From an uncultured Pelagibacteraceae bacterium (GTDB lineage: Bacteria; Pseudomonadota; Alphaproteobacteria; Pelagibacterales; Pelagibacteraceae): a stretch of 64,000 bases of DNA. A model generated the notes under the pieces. That model saw nothing but the letters and a program-made list of their open reading frames with translations, made no database searches and had not been told where the DNA came from. Shown one piece after another: positions 26,503 to 35,654 of the stretch. Positions within the stretch are counted from its first letter, which is position 1. Every line of letters starts with the position of its first letter. The position numbers and the translations under genes were made by a program. Where the stretch lies: the NCBI GenBank assembly GCA_902516425.1, contig CABXYE010000001.1:1-64000 (forward strand), written 5' to 3'.

Positions 26503-29277
26503 TTAATGTAGTGTACCCCAATTTTCTCCCGTGTTTAGATCCACTGTTAAGGGTATAGAAAAAGAATGTTGGTCACTTTCAGTAACGCTAGACATCTCAT
26601 CAATTATTACTTTGGATATTTTTTTAACCTCATTTTTAGGACTTTCAAAAATTAATTCATCATGAATTTGTAGCAACATCTTTGTTTTGTTAATTTTTTG
26701 TTCCTTGAGTTTTTTATCAATTCTTATCATTGCTAATCTCATAATCTCGGCAGCAGAGCCTTGTATTGGAGCATTAATTGCTGCACGTTCTTGAAAATTT
26801 CTCACATTATAATTCTTATCATTAATATTTAAAAAATGAGATCTTCTTCCAAAAATATTACTTACATATCCACTTTTTCTACAAAATTTGATTGTTCGAT
26901 CCATGTAAACTTTTATCTCTGGAAACCTTAAGAAATATGAATTTAAAAACTCCTCAGCCTCAAAATTAGAAACATTAATTTGCTTCGCTAATCCGTACTG
27001 AGAAATTCCATATATGATTCCAAAGTTTATTGCTTTAGCCTTTCTTCTTTGGTCTTGACTCACTTTATCAATATCAACATTAAAAATTTGGCTTGCAGTA
27101 AGAGAGTGTACATCTTCATTATTTTTAAAAGCTTTTTTTAATTCTTTAACATCAGCCAAGTCCGCTAAAATTCTCATTTCAATTTGATTATAATCTGCAG
27201 AAATCAAAACATTGTCTTTCTCAGCAACAAATGCTTTTCGAATATATCTGCCATCTTCTGATTTAATCGGAATATTTTGTAAGTTTGGATCACTTGAAGC
27301 TAATCTTCCTGTGGTCGTCGCTGCTAATAAAAAAGAAGTATGAACTTTTTTTGTATTAGGATTAATATGTTCAGGTAAAGAGTCTGAATAGGTATTTTTT
27401 AGTTTCGAAACTTGTCTCCAGTCTAGTACCAGCTGTGGAAATTTATGACCCTTAAAAGCAAGATCCTCTAACACTGAGGCACTTGTTGCAAAACTTCCTT
27501 TTTTAGTTTTTTTCAAGTCTGCGATTTTAAGATCATTATACAAAATTTCGCCTAATTGTTTTGGTGAAGCAATATTAAATTCTTTTTTCGACAGCTTAAA
27601 AACTTCCTTCTGAATTTTTTCAATTTTTTTTTCAAATTTAGTGGATAATGTTTTAAGAAATTTGTTATCAACTTTGATACCTTGTATCTCCATATCAGCT
27701 AAAATTCTTAATAATGGTTTTTCAAAAATTTCGTAAATGTTAATCATTTTATCTTCTTTCAAACTTTTATAAAATTTTTTATACAGTCTATAAGTTATAT
27801 CGGCATCTTCAGCTGCATAATCTTTTGCCTTTTCTAAATCGACCTCACTAAAATTAATTTGTTTCTTTCCAGAGCCAACTAATTCTTTAAATTTAATTGT
27901 TTTATGATTAAGATGAATTTCTGATAAGGTATCCATATTGTGTCTATTTTTTCCAGCGTCAAGAACATAAGACATTAGCATGGTATCTTCCATCGATGAC
28001 AACGTTATCCCGTGATTGGAAAATACAATAAAATCAAATTTAATATTCTGACCTATCTTTTTAATACTAGGATCTTCAAGTAAAGGTTTTAACTTTTTAA
28101 GTACAATGTCTCTATCAATACATTTTTTTGAGTTGTGTCCTATTGGTATATAGCAAGCTTTTCCAATCTTAGAACTCAAAGACACTCCAACTAAATCGGC
28201 CAGATGAGGATCTAAAGAATTTGTTTCTGTATCAACAGCAACTTCCCCAATTTCTTCAGCTTCCTTAATCCACTCGTCTATTTTACTATGATCAGTTATT
28301 AAAAAATAATTTTTTTTATCAATATTAATTTTTTTTTCTTTTAACTGGACATCTTCTTTTTCACCATTAAAGTTTGGCTCCCCATAAGCAGAAATAGCTG
28401 AGCTGAGTAATCTATTTAACTCCATTTCTCTGAGAAATTTATATAGTTTATCTTTGTCAATTTTTTTTAATTCAAAATCACCGAGTTTCATATCGATTGG
28501 AGCATCGTGTTTTAAAGTTACTAATTTTTTGCTTATTAAAGCTTTATCTTTATTATTTATAAGTGTCTCTCTTCTCTTATTTTGTTTAATTTCATCCGCT
28601 GATTTTAAGAGTGTCTCCAAATCACCATACTTATTAATTAACTCTGCTGCAGTTTTTACACCAATACCAGGAACACCAGGAACGTTATCACTGCTATCTC
28701 CAGCAAGAGCCTGAACATCAATAACTTTATTGGGATTTACGCCAAATTTATTTTTTATATCTTCATTGGAGATAAACTTGTTTTTCATTGGATCGAAAAT
28801 ACGAACATCTTTTCTATATAATTGCATCAAATCTTTATCTGATGAAACTATTGTTACCTTTGCCCCTTCTTTTAAAATCTGATCCACATAAGTTGCGATT
28901 AAGTCATCTGCTTCGTAATTAACTAATTCAACAGAAGGTAAGTTAAAGGCTAAAACTGATTTTCTTATATACTCAAATTGTGGTGCTAAGTCATCTGGTG
29001 CCTCAGATCGATTGGCTTTGTAATCACTATAAATTTCATTTCTAAAAGTCTTTCTCGCTGAATCAAAGATGACAGCAAAATGAGTTGGTTTCTGAAGATT
29101 TTCATTTGATTTTGAGTCTTCAAGAAGTTTAAACAACATACTGCAAAAACCACTTACTGCTCCAGTTGGTAATCCATCACTTTTTCGTGTTAATGGTGGT
29201 AAAGCATAATATGCTCTAAATATATAACCTGATCCATCAATTAGATAAAAATGATCTGTTTTTTGAATCTTATTCAT
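26503..29277 (-). CDS. polA: DNA polymerase I
   Basis: PolA fills gaps and removes RNA primers. Three domains are present in 924 residues: a 5' nuclease (1 to about 290, with HFAVIFDSARKTFRNE and ADDLIATYV), a 3'-5' exonuclease (about 325-510) with AVDTETNSLDP and later AAEDADITYRLY, which keeps the acidic proofreading residues, and the family A polymerase (about 520-924) with DYNQIEMRILA, RRKAKAINFGIIYG and the C motif QIHDELIFE. All catalytic motifs look intact, so proofreading should be functional. It is divergent from bioY across 46 bases. Confidence 0.97.
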   Translation of the reverse strand: MNKIQKTDHFYLIDGSGYIFRAYYALPPLTRKSDGLPTGAVSGFCSMLFKLLEDSKSNENLQKPTHFAVIFDSARKTFRNEIYSDYKANRSEAPDDLAPQFEYIRKSVLAFNLPSVELVNYEADDLIATYVDQILKEGAKVTIVSSDKDLMQLYRKDVRIFDPMKNKFISNEDIKNKFGVNPNKVIDVQALAGDSSDNVPGVPGIGVKTAAELINKYGDLETLLKSADEIKQNKRRETLINNKDKALISKKLVTLKHDAPIDMKLGDFELKKIDKDKLYKFLREMELNRLLSSAISAYGEPNFNGEKEDVQLKEKKINIDKKNYFLITDHSKIDEWIKEAEEIGEVAVDTETNSLDPHLADLVGVSLSSKIGKACYIPIGHNSKKCIDRDIVLKKLKPLLEDPSIKKIGQNIKFDFIVFSNHGITLSSMEDTMLMSYVLDAGKNRHNMDTLSEIHLNHKTIKFKELVGSGKKQINFSEVDLEKAKDYAAEDADITYRLYKKFYKSLKEDKMINIYEIFEKPLLRILADMEIQGIKVDNKFLKTLSTKFEKKIEKIQKEVFKLSKKEFNIASPKQLGEILYNDLKIADLKKTKKGSFATSASVLEDLAFKGHKFPQLVLDWRQVSKLKNTYSDSLPEHINPNTKKVHTSFLLAATTTGRLASSDPNLQNIPIKSEDGRYIRKAFVAEKDNVLISADYNQIEMRILADLADVKELKKAFKNNEDVHSLTASQIFNVDIDKVSQDQRRKAKAINFGIIYGISQYGLAKQINVSNFEAEEFLNSYFLRFPEIKVYMDRTIKFCRKSGYVSNIFGRRSHFLNINDKNYNVRNFQERAAINAPIQGSAAEIMRLAMIRIDKKLKEQKINKTKMLLQIHDELIFESPKNEVKKISKVIIDEMSSVTESDQHSFSIPLTVDLNTGENWGTLH

Positions 29278-29323
29278 TAAAATTTAATATAGATTAAAGA
29301 TAAAAATAAGAGTATTATTTTTT

Positions 29324-29875
29324 ATGGAACTTATAAAGCAAAATACTCAAAACCAGCTTGTAAAATCATTATTGATTATCTTTGTAGGTTCAATAATTCT
29401 TACAATTTCTGCCAAAATCAAGATACCTTTTTATCCAGTTCCAATGACTATGCAAACATTCATGGTTTTATTTTTAGGTATTAGCTTTGGATATAAAATA
29501 GCCTTAGTGACTGTTGGTTTGTATTTATTAGAGGGTATATTGGGTTTACCAGTATTTTCTAATTCTCCTGAGCGAGGAGTTGGTTTGGCTTATTTTACAG
29601 GTCCAACGATGGGGTATTTAATTGGATTTTTATCAGCATGTTTTTTGGCCTCATACGTTAAAAATGACGATAATTATCTTTTAATTTTTTTAAAATTAAT
29701 ATTTTCAGTTTCAACAATTTATATTTTGGGCATTCTCTGGCTAGGTACATTAATTGGTTGGGATAAACCTATTTTAAAATTAGGAGTAATGCCTTTTTTA
29801 GTTGCTGAAATTTTTAAAATTTGTCTACTTACTTTAATGGCAAAAAAAATTATAAAATTTAGAAAATTTATTTAG
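29324..29875 (+). CDS. bioY: Biotin transporter BioY
   Basis: BioY is the substrate-binding S component for biotin uptake. It works with an ECF module or alone in the inner membrane. Six membrane segments are predicted across 183 residues. The family sequence KIPFYPVPMTMQTFMVLFLG near residues 28-47 and the GPTMGYLIGF segment are diagnostic. No bioM or bioN energising genes are adjacent, so it may act alone or with a shared module elsewhere. Import fits a vitamin-scavenging lifestyle. The 3' end overlaps regA by eight bases. Confidence 0.93.
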   Translation: MELIKQNTQNQLVKSLLIIFVGSIILTISAKIKIPFYPVPMTMQTFMVLFLGISFGYKIALVTVGLYLLEGILGLPVFSNSPERGVGLAYFTGPTMGYLIGFLSACFLASYVKNDDNYLLIFLKLIFSVSTIYILGILWLGTLIGWDKPILKLGVMPFLVAEIFKICLLTLMAKKIIKFRKFI

Positions 29876-30431
29876 GAGATCTTTTTGATAATATTCTTTG
29901 AAGAGTTCTTCTATGCATTTTAAGTCTTCTTGCGGTCTCTGAAACATTTCTATTACATAATTCAAATACCCTATGAATATGTTCCCATTTAACTCTGTCT
30001 GCTGACATTGGATTTTCAGGTGGTGCAGCTTTTTTTGATGGATCTGCTAATAATGCTTTTTCCACATCGTCTGCATCAGCTGGTTTAGCTAAATAGTCAA
30101 TAGCACCCTCTTTGATTGCGGCAACTGCAGTTGGAATATTTCCATATCCAGTTAACATTATGATTCGACTTAATGAATTTGATGATTGAATTTCTTTAAC
30201 AACCTCTAAACCATTTCCATCGTTTAATCTAAGATCTACTACAGCAAAACCTGGTTTATTTACTTTGACCATGTCTATTCCTTTTTGCACACTTTCTGCT
30301 TGTAAAACCTCAAATCCCTTCTTTTCCATCGCTCTAGCCAGTCTCTCTCTAAAAGGATTATCATCATCCACAATTAATAAGGATTTGTTCTCAAAATCAG
30401 TCAAATTTTGCAATGGAGCTTCATTTTTCAT
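29868..30431 (-). CDS. regA: Redox response regulator RegA/ActR/PrrA
   Basis: This global regulator of redox-responsive genes has a receiver domain and a Fis-type helix-turn-helix. Phospho-acceptor Asp66 lies in FAVVDLRLNDGNG, and Lys116-Pro117 is conserved. The C-terminal NVSETARRLKMHRRTLQRIL (about residues 162-181) is almost the invariant RegA DNA-binding helix. The length (187 aa) is standard. The cognate sensor RegB is not nearby in this window. The regA start is 148 bases from the divergent polyamine operon, in a gap with an inverted repeat. Confidence 0.95.
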   Translation of the reverse strand: MKNEAPLQNLTDFENKSLLIVDDDNPFRERLARAMEKKGFEVLQAESVQKGIDMVKVNKPGFAVVDLRLNDGNGLEVVKEIQSSNSLSRIIMLTGYGNIPTAVAAIKEGAIDYLAKPADADDVEKALLADPSKKAAPPENPMSADRVKWEHIHRVFELCNRNVSETARRLKMHRRTLQRILSKRSPK

Positions 30432-30458
30432 AACACCAATATGGAGATTTTTTCTAAC

Positions 30459-30504
30459 AATTCAATAGGCTATTATTTACTTTACATTGAATAACTATTG
30501 AATT
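30459..30504. repeat. Inverted repeat plus helically phased direct repeat, candidate operator
   Basis: AATTCAATAG (30459-30468) and CTATTGAATT (30495-30504) are perfect inverted repeats. The half-site ATTGAAT also occurs at 30486-30492 and 30497-30503, exactly 11 bases apart and on the same DNA face. The group lies between regA and the divergent decarboxylase gene, where a regulator would bind. The region is AT-rich, so chance is not excluded. Confidence 0.45.
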
Positions 30505-30520
30505 AATTGCTCGATTATTA

Positions 30521-30572
30521 AAGTTTTTTTTAAAAAAAAAGACTTTTTTTTTGTTAAATTTTTTTTGGGGGG
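30521..30572 (+). other. Homopolymer-rich leader with G6 ribosome-site candidate
   Basis: Directly before the decarboxylase gene run T8, A9, GAC, T9, GTTAAA, T8 and G6. The A9 can pair either with T8 before it or with T9 after it. The G6 (30567-30572) ends seven bases before the ATG at 30580 and is the only candidate Shine-Dalgarno; it is not the normal AGGAG. Confidence 0.4.
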
Positions 30573-30579
30573 CATTTAA

Positions 30580-31764
30580 ATGCAAAAATTTAAGTCAGTT
30601 GAAGAATTAGTTAACCAACTGAAACCAGAAAAACCTGTCTATTGTATAAGAAAGAATTCTATTCTTTCTGCTTCCAAATTCTTTCAAAAAAAGTTTCCAG
30701 GAAAAATACTATATGCTGTTAAAACTAATCCCCATCCTGAAGTTGTCAAAACTTTAATTAAAAGTGGAATTAATCAATTTGATGTTGCGTCTATCGAAGA
30801 AATCAAAGCAGTAAGGAAATATGATAATACTGCAAAATGTTCTTTTATGCATACAGTTAAAAGTAGAGAGAGTATTAAAGAAGCATATTTTAATTTTGGA
30901 ATAAAAACTTTTGCTTTAGATACTAAAGATGAATTAATAAAAATTATCGAAACAACAGAAAATGCTAAAGATTTAGAATTATTTATTAGAGTTGCCGTTT
31001 CCAATGAGCATGCTGAAATAGATTTATCAAAAAAATTCGGTGCTTTGCATTCTGAAGCTTCAGGACTGTTAAGACTTGCAAAACTTAATTCAAAAAAAAT
31101 TGGCTTAAGTTTTCATGTTGGTTCCCAATGTATGCATCCAATTTCATACTCTAAAGGAATTAATGAAGTGGGGAATATAATTAAAAAAACTAAAATAATT
31201 CCAGATTATATTAATATTGGTGGAGGCTTCCCAACAATTTATCCTGATCTTGTGCCTCTATCTTTGGAAAGTTATATGGAGGAAATTAAAAAAAGTTTAG
31301 AAAATTTAAATCTAAGGAATATGCCGCAAATAATTTGTGAACCTGGGAGAGCTTTGGTTGCAGAAAGTGGATCGACAATCGTGCGAGTTAATTTAAGAAA
31401 AAAACAAAAACTTTATATTAATGATGGTACTTACGGTACACTTTTTGATGCTGGAACACCTAATATAGTTTTTCCATCAAAATTAATTAAAGAAAATTCA
31501 AGTAAGATTATTTCCAAGAAAATGACTACATTTGATTTTTATGGACCAACATGTGACAGTATGGATTATATGAAAGGTCCCTTCCTACTTCCAAATAATA
31601 TTAAAGAAAATGATTACATTGAACTTGGTCAATTAGGATCATATGGTTTAACTTTTAGAACTCAATTTAATGGTTATTACTCTGATGAGATTTATGAGGT
31701 TGAGGATAAATCAATAATGTCTATGTATGATAAGAATTCAGACAAAGCTACTCTAGTTGCTTAA
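30580..31764 (+). CDS. Ornithine/lysine decarboxylase, alanine-racemase fold
   Basis: This PLP-dependent fold-III decarboxylase probably converts ornithine to putrescine (or lysine to cadaverine). PLP-binding Lys48 is in LYAVKTNPHPEVV. SFHVGSQC, INIGGGFPTIYPD, ICEPGRALVAESG and the C-terminal active-site FYGPTCDSMD, with the catalytic cysteine, are all present. The length (394 aa) matches bacterial eukaryote-like ODCs. It is first of a tight three-gene operon: its stop overlaps the next start as TAATG. The choice between ornithine and lysine cannot be made from motifs alone. Confidence 0.9.
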   Translation: MQKFKSVEELVNQLKPEKPVYCIRKNSILSASKFFQKKFPGKILYAVKTNPHPEVVKTLIKSGINQFDVASIEEIKAVRKYDNTAKCSFMHTVKSRESIKEAYFNFGIKTFALDTKDELIKIIETTENAKDLELFIRVAVSNEHAEIDLSKKFGALHSEASGLLRLAKLNSKKIGLSFHVGSQCMHPISYSKGINEVGNIIKKTKIIPDYINIGGGFPTIYPDLVPLSLESYMEEIKKSLENLNLRNMPQIICEPGRALVAESGSTIVRVNLRKKQKLYINDGTYGTLFDAGTPNIVFPSKLIKENSSKIISKKMTTFDFYGPTCDSMDYMKGPFLLPNNIKENDYIELGQLGSYGLTFRTQFNGYYSDEIYEVEDKSIMSMYDKNSDKATLVA

Positions 31765-32807
31765 TGTCAGAAAATAAAAATCTTGGTCACAACAGTAAAA
31801 AAGATTTCTTAAAAAAACCTGTAGAGCATATTGATATTACATCATTCGATTCTAGAAAAATTATTTCCTCCATGGAAAAAATGTCTTTTGTTTCAAGAGA
31901 AACGGCAAACGCTGCCAATATTTATAATGAAATGTTGAAAGACAAAGAATGTACAATTTTTTTAACATTAGCAGGTTCAACATCTGCCGCAGGTTGTATG
32001 AATATTTATAAAGATTTAGTTAAATATAATATGGTTGATGCAATTGTAGCAACTGGCGCTTCAATAATTGATATGGATTTTTTTGAAGCGCTTGGTTTTA
32101 AACACTATCAAGGATCTCAATTCCAAGATGATAATGAATTAAGAAAAAATTATATCGATAGAATTTACGACACATACATAGACGAAGATGAGTTACAGAT
32201 TTGTGATAAAAAAATATGTGAAATCGCGAATACCTTGGAACCTAGAAGCTATACATCAAGAGAATTTATTAAAGAAATGGGTAAATATTTAAAAAAAAAT
32301 TCTATTAAAAAAGACTCTTTGATTGAAACAGCATACGATAATGATGTTCCAATCTTTTGCCCAGCTTTCACCGACTCCAGTGCTGGATTTGGTCTAGTTA
32401 TACATCAAGAAAAAAATCCAAAAAAGCATATGACTATCGACTCTATAAGAGAATTTAGAGAATTGACTGAAATTAAAATACGCTCAAAAGGATCAGGCTT
32501 ATTTATGATTGGTGGTGGTGTTCCAAAAAATTTTATTCAAGACACCGTAATTTGTGCTGAATTATTGGGCAAGGAAGTTGACATGCATAAATATGCAGTG
32601 CAAATCACAGTTGCCGACTCTAGAGACGGTGCATGTAGTAGTTCAACATTAAAGGAAGCAAGTTCATGGGGTAAGGTTGATGTTACAAAAGAACAAATGG
32701 TATTTGCTGAAGCCACTAGTGTACTACCCCTAATAGCAAGCGACGCTTATCACAGAGGTGAGTGGAAAAATAGGGATAAGAAAAAATTCACAAAAATTTT
32801 TGAGTAA
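31764..32807 (+). CDS. Deoxyhypusine synthase-like protein
   Basis: This is a homologue of the NAD-dependent enzyme that moves an aminobutyl group from spermidine to eIF5A in eukaryotes and archaea. Bacteria lack eIF5A, so the acceptor must differ. Conserved blocks include TLAGSTSAAG near residues 67-76, VATGASIIDMDFFEALG, GGGVPKNFIQD and DSRDGACSSSTLKEASSWGK. Lys304 in the last block is the equivalent of the catalytic lysine, so the enzyme looks active. It sits between a polyamine decarboxylase and an agmatinase-like gene. Plausible products are homospermidine or another aminobutylated amine; this is inference. Confidence 0.85.
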   Translation: MSENKNLGHNSKKDFLKKPVEHIDITSFDSRKIISSMEKMSFVSRETANAANIYNEMLKDKECTIFLTLAGSTSAAGCMNIYKDLVKYNMVDAIVATGASIIDMDFFEALGFKHYQGSQFQDDNELRKNYIDRIYDTYIDEDELQICDKKICEIANTLEPRSYTSREFIKEMGKYLKKNSIKKDSLIETAYDNDVPIFCPAFTDSSAGFGLVIHQEKNPKKHMTIDSIREFRELTEIKIRSKGSGLFMIGGGVPKNFIQDTVICAELLGKEVDMHKYAVQITVADSRDGACSSSTLKEASSWGKVDVTKEQMVFAEATSVLPLIASDAYHRGEWKNRDKKKFTKIFE

Positions 32808-32810
32808 AAA

Positions 32811-33686
32811 TTGAAATATTTATCAAATAGAAATGGATTTTTAGGAATCGACAATAAATTTAATTTCAAAGAAAAGGTTGTTGTAGTTCCATTTGGGCTT
32901 GAAAAAACTGTTAGTTATGGTGGTGGTACTAGAAACGGACCTAAAGAAATTATAAAGGCCTCTCATCAAGTAGAATTATATGATGAAGAGCTAAATTGTG
33001 AACCTTATAAAAAAATTGGGATTAAAACATTAAAGCCCTTTAAAATTCATAGAAATATCAAAAAAGCTCTCGAGAAAATGTCAAATATAAATAAAGAAAT
33101 TTTAGATAAAAGACTTTTTCCAATCACGTTTGGAGGAGAACATTCAATTACACCCGGATGTATTTATCCATTTATTAAAAAATACAAAAAAATTTGTCTC
33201 TTACATTTCGATGCCCATGCTGATTTAAGAAATAGTTATAATGGTGAAAAGTTTTCTCACGCATCAGCAATAAGAAGATGCTTAGACCATAAAAATATAT
33301 CATTAATATCTTTTGGGATCAGAAATATATCAGAAAGTGAAATTCCATTTTTAAAAAAGAATAAATCAAGAATAAATATTTTTTGGGCAAAGGATAAATC
33401 AAAGTGGGATTTAACAAAATTTAAAAAACTTATAAAAAATAAGACAGTTTATTTAACATTTGATGTCGATGGATTCGACTCAAGTATCATGCCGGCCACT
33501 GGGACTCCTGAACCTGGTGGATTATTATGGGATGAGACACTCAATATAATTAAAATAGCTGCAAAAAATTCAAACATTGTTGGTGCTGATATTAATGAAT
33601 TAGCACCTATTAAAGGTTTTAATTCATACAACTTTCTCGTTGCAAAGCTCGCTTATAAAATATTGTCCTATAAATTTTTGATTTAA
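32811..33686 (+). CDS. speB: Agmatinase-like ureohydrolase
   Basis: This dimanganese ureohydrolase of the arginase/agmatinase family releases urea from a guanidino substrate. All metal ligands are visible: His111 in GGEHS, Asp134, His136 and Asp138 in DAHAD, and Asp218 and Asp220 in FDVDGFD. The start is TTG at 32811, three bases after the preceding stop. No ATG is in a better place. Agmatine is the default substrate, yet no arginine decarboxylase is in this operon, so another guanidino compound is possible. The 3' end overlaps the convergent transporter gene by four bases. Confidence 0.87.
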   Translation: MKYLSNRNGFLGIDNKFNFKEKVVVVPFGLEKTVSYGGGTRNGPKEIIKASHQVELYDEELNCEPYKKIGIKTLKPFKIHRNIKKALEKMSNINKEILDKRLFPITFGGEHSITPGCIYPFIKKYKKICLLHFDAHADLRNSYNGEKFSHASAIRRCLDHKNISLISFGIRNISESEIPFLKKNKSRINIFWAKDKSKWDLTKFKKLIKNKTVYLTFDVDGFDSSIMPATGTPEPGGLLWDETLNIIKIAAKNSNIVGADINELAPIKGFNSYNFLVAKLAYKILSYKFLI

Positions 33687-34237
33687 GCTTTAATTGGCTT
33701 AAAAGTTTTTAAAAGTAATCTAAATGGTATTAACATGATCAAAGCTACGATTACTTTTACAATCAAATCTCCAAGGGAAAGTGTAACCCATGGCACGCCT
33801 GTCCCATAAAATGATATTGAAAAAAACAAAAATGTATCGATTGTTGAGCCAATCATTGAGGATGTTAATGGTGCAACAAACCATTCTTTCATTCTTAATC
33901 TGTCAAATATTTGGACATCTAATAATTGTGCAGTTAAAAATGCAATTCCAGATCCAATAGCTATACGAATAGATATAAGATCTGCAAAATCAGTTGAAAA
34001 TAAAACTGTAAAACTAATTCCTAGTACAAAGCCAAAATATACAATTTTTCTTGCAACTCTTTTTCCATAAGATCTATTAGCTAAATCGGTTATTAAAAAT
34101 GCAATCGGGTAACTAAAAGCTCCGTAGGTTAATATTTCATTTAAACCATAATAATTAATTGGAAATTGAACCAAATAATTAGAAGTTAGTACAACTAGCC
34201 CCATTAAAAATGAAAGGGTCAAAAATGTTTTATTCAT
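33683..34237 (-). CDS. VUT-family queuosine precursor transporter (YhhQ type)
   Basis: This inner-membrane transporter of the QPTR/VUT family imports queuine precursors such as preQ0 or preQ1 for tRNA modification. Five or six membrane segments occupy the 184 residues. The family motif FLITDLANRSYGKRVARKIVYFGF near residues 47-70 and SIGSTIDTFLFFSISFYGTG-like sequence (MIGSTIDTFLFFSISFYGTG) are characteristic. The start overlaps the rpmB stop as TGATG. The pairing with rpmB is likely positional only. Confidence 0.87.
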   Translation of the reverse strand: MNKTFLTLSFLMGLVVLTSNYLVQFPINYYGLNEILTYGAFSYPIAFLITDLANRSYGKRVARKIVYFGFVLGISFTVLFSTDFADLISIRIAIGSGIAFLTAQLLDVQIFDRLRMKEWFVAPLTSSMIGSTIDTFLFFSISFYGTGVPWVTLSLGDLIVKVIVALIMLIPFRLLLKTFKPIKA

Positions 34238-34551
34238 CAGACAGTTTTAGATTGGACAGGTTTTTTTTGAAATGGAGATTTAATTAACAGATTTTTTTTT
34301 AACTTTTTTAATCTAGGAGATAAATTTTTATTCTTTACAGATTTTAGAAATTCATCAAAACTACCTTTTTTATCTACTGATCTAACCCCTGCATTACTCA
34401 CTGTTAATTTTAAGCTTCTTTTTAAAAGCTCACTCGTAAATTTTACTTTTTTTAAATTAGGTAAAAATTTTCGTTTTGTCTTATTGTTAGCATGACTAAC
34501 ATTATGACCCTTCATAGGATTTTTTCCTGTTAGTTCGCATTTTTTTGCCAT
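34237..34551 (-). CDS. rpmB: 50S ribosomal protein L28
   Basis: L28 is a component of the large ribosomal subunit. The N-terminus [29 protein letters not shown] is the family signature, and the protein is strongly basic with a lysine-rich C-terminal tail. The length (104 aa) is the longer alphaproteobacterial form. Upstream there is no Shine-Dalgarno, and the best promoter would start transcription about six bases before the ATG, so the mRNA may be nearly leaderless. It is followed by the VUT transporter with a one-base overlap. Confidence 0.95.
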   Translation of the reverse strand: MAKKCELTGKNPMKGHNVSHANNKTKRKFLPNLKKVKFTSELLKRSLKLTVSNAGVRSVDKKGSFDEFLKSVKNKNLSPRLKKLKKNLLIKSPFQKKPVQSKTV

Positions 34552-34563
34552 AATGGAACCGAT

Positions 34564-34592
34564 TATATAAAGTGAGATATTGATGACGTCAA
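34564..34592 (-). promoter_or_regulatory. Promoter of rpmB
   Basis: On the minus strand, TTGACG (34592-34587) and TATATA (34569-34564) are separated by 17 bases. TATAAT overlaps two bases further upstream relative to the spacer alternative. Initiation would be near 34557, only about six bases before the rpmB ATG. It sits in the 56-base gap after pyrD. Confidence 0.65.
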
Positions 34593-34607
34593 GTTTATAA
34601 GATTGCT

Positions 34608-35654
34608 CTAATCCTTTTTTCCTACTATTTCATTAAAGTTTTTTACACCATCTTTTAATAATATTTCTTTAAGCTCTTTTTTAATGAGACTAACAATATT
34701 TGGACCTCTAAAAACCATACCTGTATAAAGTTGCAAATAATCAGCTCCAGCTAAAAATTTTTGATAAGCAGAACTGCCAGAGTCTACACCACCTACACCT
34801 ATAATTTTAATTCTACCTTTTAAAACTTTGTAAAATTTTCTAATCAACTCTGAAGACTTAGACTCTATAGGTTTTCCGGATAATCCTCCTTTTTGATGAC
34901 TTTGAGTATTTTGTAAATTTTCTCTTGTTGTATCAGATGTGTTAGAAATAATAGTTGCTTCTATCTTATTATTCAAAAGCACTTCAGAAATTTTCATAAT
35001 TTCTTTATCGTTTATATCTGGTGATACTTTTACTGCTATAGGTATTTTAGAGTTAAGATCTCTCTTTTCCTTTTCTATTAGTTTTAAAAGATCATCTAAT
35101 TTTTTTTGGTCATGAAAGCTTCTTAAATCCTCGGTGTTTGGTGAAGAAATATTGATAGTGATATAATCTGAGATCCCATTAAATGTTTTTAGACATTGTA
35201 TATAATCATTTGTTCTATCTTCTGAGTCTTTATTAGGTCCAATATTTATCCCGAGTAAGCCGGTTGGATTATTTCTTTTAATTCGATCTACAATATTTTT
35301 TGAACCTAGGTTATTGAAACCAAGTCTATTTATGAGAGCCTCATCCTCTACCAGTCTAAAAACCCTAGGTTTGGGATTTCCGTATTGTTTTAACGGTGTA
35401 ACAGTCCCCACTTCGACAAAACCAAACCCTAAATTGAACAATGAATTATATACTTCGGCATTTTTATCAAATCCTGCTGCCATACCAATTGGATTTTCGA
35501 TTTCTTTATTAAATAATTTTGTCTTAAAAAGAGGATTATTTTTTTCTTCATCTAAAATATTTGGAATAAAATTTAATTTTAGTGACTTTATCGCTAAACT
35601 ATGAGCTGTCTCAGGATCGAATTTAAAAATTAAAGATCGTAAATTTGAAAACAT
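34608..35654 (-). CDS. pyrD: Dihydroorotate dehydrogenase (quinone), class 2
   Basis: PyrD oxidises dihydroorotate to orotate using FMN and passes electrons to ubiquinone at the inner membrane, the fourth step of pyrimidine synthesis. The class 2 pattern is visible: an N-terminal membrane-associating helix region, [14 protein letters not shown] near residues 58-71, [31 protein letters not shown], and NISSPNT carrying the catalytic serine region. The length (348 aa) is normal. Its ATG overlaps the lysK stop as TAATG. Confidence 0.95.
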   Translation of the reverse strand: MFSNLRSLIFKFDPETAHSLAIKSLKLNFIPNILDEEKNNPLFKTKLFNKEIENPIGMAAGFDKNAEVYNSLFNLGFGFVEVGTVTPLKQYGNPKPRVFRLVEDEALINRLGFNNLGSKNIVDRIKRNNPTGLLGINIGPNKDSEDRTNDYIQCLKTFNGISDYITINISSPNTEDLRSFHDQKKLDDLLKLIEKEKRDLNSKIPIAVKVSPDINDKEIMKISEVLLNNKIEATIISNTSDTTRENLQNTQSHQKGGLSGKPIESKSSELIRKFYKVLKGRIKIIGVGGVDSGSSAYQKFLAGADYLQLYTGMVFRGPNIVSLIKKELKEILLKDGVKNFNEIVGKKD

